Positions 58,488-64,000 of a stretch of 64,000 bases of DNA are shown in pieces. The stretch comes from Chromera velia (lineage: Eukaryota; Sar; Chromeraceae). The translations under genes were made by a program, and so were the position numbers. Every line of letters begins with the position of its first letter. Position 1 is the first letter of the stretch. The stretch covers positions 3,846 to 67,845 of the forward strand of contig JAHBMJ010002432.1 in assembly GCA_018398765.1 (NCBI GenBank), written 5' to 3'. A model generated the notes under the pieces. The model saw nothing but the letters and a program-made list of their open reading frames with translations, was not told the origin of the DNA and made no database searches.

Positions 58488-58946
58488 TTAAGAGCCTATA
58501 AATACCTCATCCATCATAATTCCTTCTCTTAGACTCTCTACAGACTGACGTGCCTGTGTCTCCTTCTGAATGTAACCTGCCCAAAGTTTCTTCCCATACG
58601 CACCGGTCTCCCGACGCCGCTCCTTCCATTCTCTAAAAATCACTTCACGTAGAACGACGACCTCTTCTCCTGTTGCTGTGTTAGTCAAACTTTGGATATC
58701 TAGGCTGCTCCCCCCAAGCTTGCCAGAGACGGCAAGGGACGCTCTCCCCGGTCTAACCGGAAGAGTCAAGAGTTCACTGCCCTTCTCCTGCCATTTGATG
58801 GTACATTTGCGCCCATCTGGAAGGCACAGTCTCATCTGTAGGGTCTCGTAATCCATTTTTACCCCCCATGCCTTCAGAAATTTCATCCCGACCAGGGGAG
58901 GAACAATAGCGTCCGTATCTAGAACTACCATTCGTGAAGACAGCAA
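58488..58946 (-). pseudogene. Protease region of the Ty1/copia element
   Basis: A retropepsin-like stretch with VVLDTDAIVPPLVG near its start, followed by GMKFLKAWGVKMDY, lies between gag and integrase, where copia elements carry their aspartic protease. Fossil. Confidence 0.6.
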
Positions 58947-59326
58947 GATATGGTCGGTGAGGTAAAGGCCTCCCCCCTAAACCCCAACAATTCTAACCGT
59001 TCCGTTTGCTGTCCCGATTCTCGGCCCTCTGTCTTTGTCATGCTTCCACAACCACCTGCCTAGCGTGAATAAAGGGAACAATGCCATGGCGAGTCTCAAC
59101 CAACCCATCAACGTCGTGATCACTCCAGTACTTCCCAAATCTTTGACCACTCAAACTAGCTCGGACTCACCAGAGGAACCGTTCCTTTCTCCTCCGCCGT
59201 CTGCAGGGCTGTCTGTACGCTCTCATTGGTGACTCCCCAGAAAGCGTAGTCCTCCGCCGAGAAGTTTTCTCTCCTCTTCTCCCCTGTCGGTGTCTTTTGG
59301 GTCTCATCTTCCTCTTCGTTCTTCCT

Positions 59327-60208
59327 TCACTGTCTCTTCTCCCTTCTTGTCGTCTTTGTCATTTTTTCTTTCTCTACGTTGCTTGGTGAAGCCTTCTTGT
59401 CATTCTCTTTTCTTCCCACCACCTTCCTTTGCTTGTCTGTATATGTGTCTCTCCTCTCTGATGTGTCTCTACTTCTCTCATCTGTTTCTTCTATCTGACT
59501 CTCTCTACCTTCGTGTCTTTCACTCACTTCCTCACTGTCCTCCTCGGTCTCTGTGAAAAGAACGGCAAAACTGCTTAGGAAAGAAAAACAGGGCCGAACC
59601 CTTTTCTCTTCTGACAGTCTACTCACCTTTCTCTTCGAGACAGGGATACGAAAATCCTTCCGATATTTCTTGAACTTTTCATGCTTTTCTATATCACCCT
59701 TCTGATCAAATTCAAATAACCATATGACTTCCTCTGCGGATGGTTCTTCCATTTCTGTGTCAGTGCTAATCTGTGTGTAACTGCCTATGTCCGTTAAAGT
59801 ATGAAGAGCTACGCATGTGACCAGAGCAGACAAAATTGGAAGAAAGGAGCACGCGAAGAAAAAGAGGTTGAAAACTATAAGAGGAAAGATAGAGAGGCTG
59901 GCTTGCTTACCATTGTTCTCGGTCCAGAAGTTCTTGCTCTGCTGCTCGGGTTGGCGACTCCTCTGTTGGCGATTCCCTGCGTTTCCTCCTCCATGGTTGG
60001 AGGAGGGAGAGGAGTGCTGGCCGGTATTGCCACCGAAGCCCCTGTCCCCTCCTCTTCCGTACCTGCTGCTGCCCTGTCCATATCCTCCTTTGCCACCTCT
60101 ATATCCTCTACGCCCTCTTCTTCCCCGTCCCCTGTTCCAACTCTGCTGCTGCTGCATCTGTTGATGCTGGGGATACTGAGGCTGTTGCCTCTGCTGCTGC
60201 TGTTGCAT
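59327..60208 (-). pseudogene. Gln- and RGG-rich part of gag
   Basis: A Gln-rich start is followed by many Arg-Gly-Gly units (GRRGRRGYRGGKGGYGQG), a composition typical of nucleic-acid binding. It lies directly downstream of the gag stretch and belongs to the same fossil element. Confidence 0.6.
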
Positions 60209-60214
60209 TCGTTT

Positions 60215-61204
60215 CTACTCTTCTTGGGAAACCATGACATACCCTTCCTTATTCCTCCTTCTCCCCTGATCCGGGAATGTAGATGTGAAGTACTTTACGA
60301 ATATCGTGCGAAGAGCCTGCCAGGACAGTGTCCTATCTGCGATGTCTCTGTCCAACTCGACTGCAAGCATCTTTGACCCACAGTTGTCTTTTAGAGTCAT
60401 GTAAATCTCGGTGATGATGGGTGGGCTGGCGGTGATATCATAGTAGACAACTTTGCCCCTCTTCCCTGATGGGCAGGACGCGTCGGTCTCAAAGGTGCCG
60501 TCAGGCTTTCTTTCAGGCAAAGGCACCTGACTCAATTTGATCATCAACTTTTCTGCATCCTGGATCCAGTTGGTAAAAGGCATATCACAAGGCTTCATGC
60601 GGTTGATGTAGGTGTACAAAGCGCTTTTCTTGGATCTGAAGATCTTCCACGGGTCCTTCGTACCATGAGTCTCTAAGTAGGCAAGGAGACAGAAGGGGTC
60701 CTGCTTAAATTTTCTGCTGCTTTTGATTCCATCAAAAGCCGCATCTATGGTGGAGAGTATGTTCTGGGCGATGGTGGTTAAGATGTAGTTGTAAATCAAC
60801 TTCCGGAAAAGTTGGCAGCCGCTGCTGCTCTTGTTCAGAAGGTTAGTGTCCAGACCCAGGATGTCCACCGCCATCTTCAGGAACAGCATCAGCGACTTCA
60901 AGGTCAGTGAATCCTTTTCGTCAACCTTTTTGCCTTGAAGTGTCTCGTTGTAGACGTGTTCAAGGGTTTTCTTCTTGTCCTCATAGAGGGACTTGAAGAT
61001 GAAGCTCTTTACCATCCGGTCAGGGTGCTCAAAGGAGAGGTTCACGACCTGCTGGTCAGTTGGGTCGTTAATCTGGGACTCGGGGTCGATAGCCTGCAGT
61101 TCTACCTTCTCGGTAAGGTAGATTTTGAGGCCGGGGAACATTGCCATGACCTGATCCCCAAAGTCTGCATTAACATCTACCTGCTGAGGAGAGAAGAGAA
61201 CCAT
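60215..61204 (-). pseudogene. gag region of the Ty1/copia element
   Basis: An open stretch of about 329 codons just inside the 5' LTR has the helical, Lys-rich character of copia Gag (for example HGTKDPWKIFRSKKSALYTY). The position and order support the call more than the sequence does. Part of a fossil element. Confidence 0.7.
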
Positions 61205-61346
61205 TATTGAGTTTAGATAGTCTGAGAAATCGAAGAACGGAAACGTTTAAGCTTGCACACATACCACATACCTCAACGCAGATATAGTTCATTTTCAAAA
61301 AAGAAGACAATGAATGGAACAAAGACCCTACTTCCTTATCACTATC

Positions 61347-61797
61347 TGATGAATCCCTAGCTCACCTAAGCTCAAAGATCCACGCTTGTACATATACTCG
61401 TAAGTCTGGTCTTTCGGAAATGGTCTCGAGTTCACAGATTTCTCTAGTCCGGACCTCGATACACTCTCTCTATCTATATTTCTAATTCTCAGTCAATCGG
61501 TCGATTGATCGCTCACGTGCACGTTTGCTGTGTCTGTATCTGTCGTATTTCATGTAATACATTTGTCTGTATGTCCCGTACATGACATGCTCTTTGCTTT
61601 TCTGTCCACTCACACTCAGTCTCTTTCAGTACTGCATTCTTTGTATGCATGTTCATGTGTATGTTGCAATTTTCCGTATGCAACGCTTCATGCATGTGTT
61701 GCTGACACGTACAATTCGCTCAACGGCATGCGCGGATCGATTTAGACTGGTATGATACTGTGCGCGCCTCTTCTCTCTGACCCTTGATACCTTATCA
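61347..61797 (-). repeat. 5' LTR of the Ty1/copia element
   Basis: The 451-base repeat starts TGATGAATCCC and ends ACCTTATCA on the plus strand. It carries the promoter end of the element, since the gag stretch begins just inside it. Confidence 0.93.
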
Positions 61798-62253
61798 ACG
61801 CCTGCCCTACCAGAAGTGGAAGAGTACATTTGAAAAGAAGTATCCGTCTTCAGCCTGTTTGGTAGAAACTGGTTCATTAATTCAAGTTATATATTATTCA
61901 ACCTGCCTTACCTGTGCTGACTTGCTGAACGCCATATGCCTAATCCTCCCACAGAAGGGAAACGATATCAGCGATTGAGAAAGCATGTTTAGAGTTATGA
62001 GAATGAAGCCCCCTCCCATTATATCATGCAGGTCTGGCAAAGGGGTAATAAAGCATTGTCCTAGACTCATGCATTGCATGATGGCCTATAGACCGATTAA
62101 TAATAATAATAATAATGATGATGACGATGATGTTGTTGTCAAAATAANNNNNNNNNNNNNNNNNCCCCCCCCCCTTTTTTTTACAATGTTTATCATACAG
62201 ATTTGAATTGTAATACTTATTTCTCTTAAAAATGAAATATCATGAAAAAGTTC
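61798..62253. other. Gene-free spacer with assembly gap
   Basis: AT-rich DNA between the retroelement and the MORN gene. It holds an AAT/GAT trinucleotide repeat at 62098-62140, a 17-base N gap at 62148-62164 and a C run just after it. No gene is seen. Confidence 0.7.
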
Positions 62254-63763
62254 TCAGTCCCCATAAAAAGAGCCAGCAGGCCGAAAAGGGAAGTGCTTCA
62301 TATAGGAAAAAGGTGGAAGCCGCCTCCCTTTCACCCTGTTGTTTTCTGCTGCTTCTCTGGTTTTTTCGTCGCTCTCGCCAGGATCTGAATTTTGCACACA
62401 GTCGGACTCCACAGAGGCACAACGATGCCACCCCACAGGGGCGTTTTCTTTGAATTCCCCAGAGCACTGCCGCCCTCCTTTTTCAAAGTACATCCCGCTG
62501 CAGTGGACAAAAACGGAAGAAACATTAGCCAAAAAACAAAATCTATTCAAATCTGAAGAGACGTTCCAAATTCAGGGTGCACGTGCCGAGAGATCATGTA
62601 AGGTGCTTTGCCCCTTTTCTCTGATTGGCTGTTTCAGATTCAACTCACAAGTCGCCGATTTGTCTGGTCTGTCGTACATTCTTTTCTGTTCACTACCGTT
62701 TTCGGCTAAGCTCTCCACGGCAAGCCCGACCCATCTCTCTCTCTCACCCATGTTGCATCACAACAGCCGACGTTGCATTTTTGTGCAACTCGACCAGACA
62801 TCTGTCTCGAGAAAAAAAATCCTAGAGAGCTCCTCTTCTTCTGAAAACACTTGTCTCTCTCATCCTTAGCTTTGTTGCCTGTACGGTTTTGTTTGGCTAA
62901 ACACACGCTAGTCCATGCATGTATTTATCCATCTGTCTCTCTCTATCGACACGGATCTTTTTATCTGTGTTTCTCGATCCGTGCATTTATGTTCATTCTT
63001 TTCATTTCATACAGAATTCTTTTTCAGGGAGCGCTCTATGAAAATAAATGCATCATCTCTGTCTCTCGATCCGCACAACCCACTCCGTAAAGCAGCTATC
63101 GCACCCAGGTATCTATCTGCCCACCTTCCTTCAAACCGATTCTTCCGAAACTTTCCCTCGTATGTCGACCCGTCAGCGTACTGCAAGACGCCCCACCCCT
63201 CCTGAATACCTTCGACCCAATCGCCCCTGCATGCGCGTGTGTAGAAGACAGATAGATAGATAGATAAATAGATAGATCAATAAAGGGAGATAGATCAAAA
63301 GCAGGTCGTCGCGTGCAAGTGCTGTAGTCCAAACCGCGAACCGGCCGAGCGTGTCATCAGACCACAAGCAGAGTGTCAAGTCGGGGAAAAGCAGGGAGGG
63401 ACAGATCACATCAAAAAAAGAGCGCAGAGTCCTTGTGGAAGCGTTGTCGCTCAATCCAGGGACAAACGGACACTCTCACAGACAGACAGCGCTTTCAAAG
63501 ACAGAATACCCTCTTCCAAGTCCAGCCAAACATACTCGAGGGGACAAAAACTACTGTCATCAGGTGCAAGTGCATATGGTTCATAAGTTCCTCCCTGGGT
63601 TTCGGAAGGGACGCTCACTGTTTTTGTCTTCGTTTTTTTATCTACGGGCATGCCTGCAGCTCTTTGATTGTCTTTGCCCCCTTTCCATTTTCATAAGTCC
63701 CCACTCACCTGTAAACACTTCCATCGGCATAGAAGAAGGATCCGTAGCCGTGGAATCGCCCCT
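62254..63763 (-). CDS. MORN-repeat protein, 3' part
   Basis: Three exons join in phase: 63763-63709, 63226-63125 and 62497-62254. They encode EGRFHGYGSFFYADGSVYRG, DWVEGIQEGWGVLQYADGS, TYEGKFRKNRFEGSGMYFEK and GGRQCSGEFKENAPVGWHR, at least three MORN units, then a charged tail ending FRPAGSFYGD and the stop. MORN repeats bind phospholipids or scaffold membranes and the cytoskeleton; in alveolates they organise the basal complex and pellicle. The first exon begins in phase 1, so more repeats must lie upstream. No exon can be fixed in 63764-64000, though that stretch stays open in the same frame to an ATG at 63989. Introns of 482 and 627 bases; donors GTGAGT and GTGGGC. Confidence 0.8.
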
Positions 63764-64000
63764 CTGCACACAAGCACAAGCAGTGAAAGCGGAGGCAAGG
63801 CAATTCACGCAAGGCAAGCGAAAGAATCCTCGATCTAGGCAGGCTCACCAAAGAATCGTCTGAACTGGATGAGGACGTGTGTACGGGATGATATGCTGGC
63901 AAGTACGAATTACAGCTAATGAAGAAAGAAAAGGGCCCAGCGTGCGCACTTGAAGTCCTGTCGTCACACAGCCGGAGGGAGCGTTTCATTTTCTAGTAAC

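Larger units (their letters stand above)
53582..61797 (-). mobile_element. Ty1/copia LTR retroelement, broken
   Basis: The element is 8.2 kb, bounded by two direct LTRs of 463 and 451 bases that begin TGATGA and end ATCA, and flanked by a near-matching five-base target repeat (ACACC and ACGCC). It lies in minus orientation, so the 5' LTR is at the right. Coding parts run gag, protease, integrase, reverse transcriptase, RNase H, the order that defines Ty1/copia (Pseudoviridae). The LTRs are about 94 percent alike by eye, so the insertion is not recent. The coding region is split over about eight open stretches and the copy looks defunct. Confidence 0.93.

Overview
The window is nuclear DNA of a unicellular alga-like eukaryote. 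Genes are split by many GT..AG introns, intergenic DNA is long and rich in simple repeats, and two runs of N mark assembly gaps. An alternative oxidase with a mitochondrial presequence, a cysteine-cluster protein with a bipartite plastid-type leader (signal peptide, then a Phe-led basic stretch), MORN repeats and a Ty1/copia element all fit an alveolate with a complex plastid. My best guess is a chromerid such as Chromera velia. This is inference; nothing in the sequence names the species.

Layout. 1-981: no gene. 982-5691 (-): a long helical-repeat protein, probably an organellar RNA-binding HPR-like protein. 5966-7799 (+): a YkgJ-type CxxxCxxCC protein in two exons, divergent from the former. 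7800-13489: gene-free, with a hAT-like MITE and low-complexity DNA. 13490-40200 (-): one giant gene that I could chain through 47 exons with every splice phase agreeing. It encodes about 3,510 residues with PH, C2, TBC, EF-hand-like and C2 regions. 40591-43453 (-): an unrecognised gene of about 256 aa in eight tentative exons. 43454-46408: gene-free, with a terminal-inverted-repeat element. 46409-46535 (-): an orphan terminal exon. 46635-49375 (-): alternative oxidase, five exons, all di-iron ligands present. 50030-52513 (+): an ADAT1-type tRNA adenosine deaminase in one exon, divergent from AOX. 53582-61797: a broken Ty1/copia element on the minus strand. 62254-63763 (-): the 3' end of a MORN-repeat protein whose 5' part lies beyond the window.

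The genes do not form one pathway. They touch respiration (AOX), RNA processing (ADAT1 and perhaps the HPR-like protein), plastid metal handling (YkgJ-like), membrane traffic or Rab signalling (the giant protein) and membrane or cytoskeletal scaffolding (MORN).

The strongest unexpected signal is structural. Across at least five genes the 5' splice sites sit exactly at the edge of tetranucleotide repeats (GTCA, GTCT, GTCC, GTAG or GTCG units), and many 3' splice sites end in ATGC, ATGA, TTGC or TGCC repeats. About half of the donors in the giant gene have C at +3. All exon maps here were made by hand from phase, GT/AG and protein sense, with no transcript evidence.
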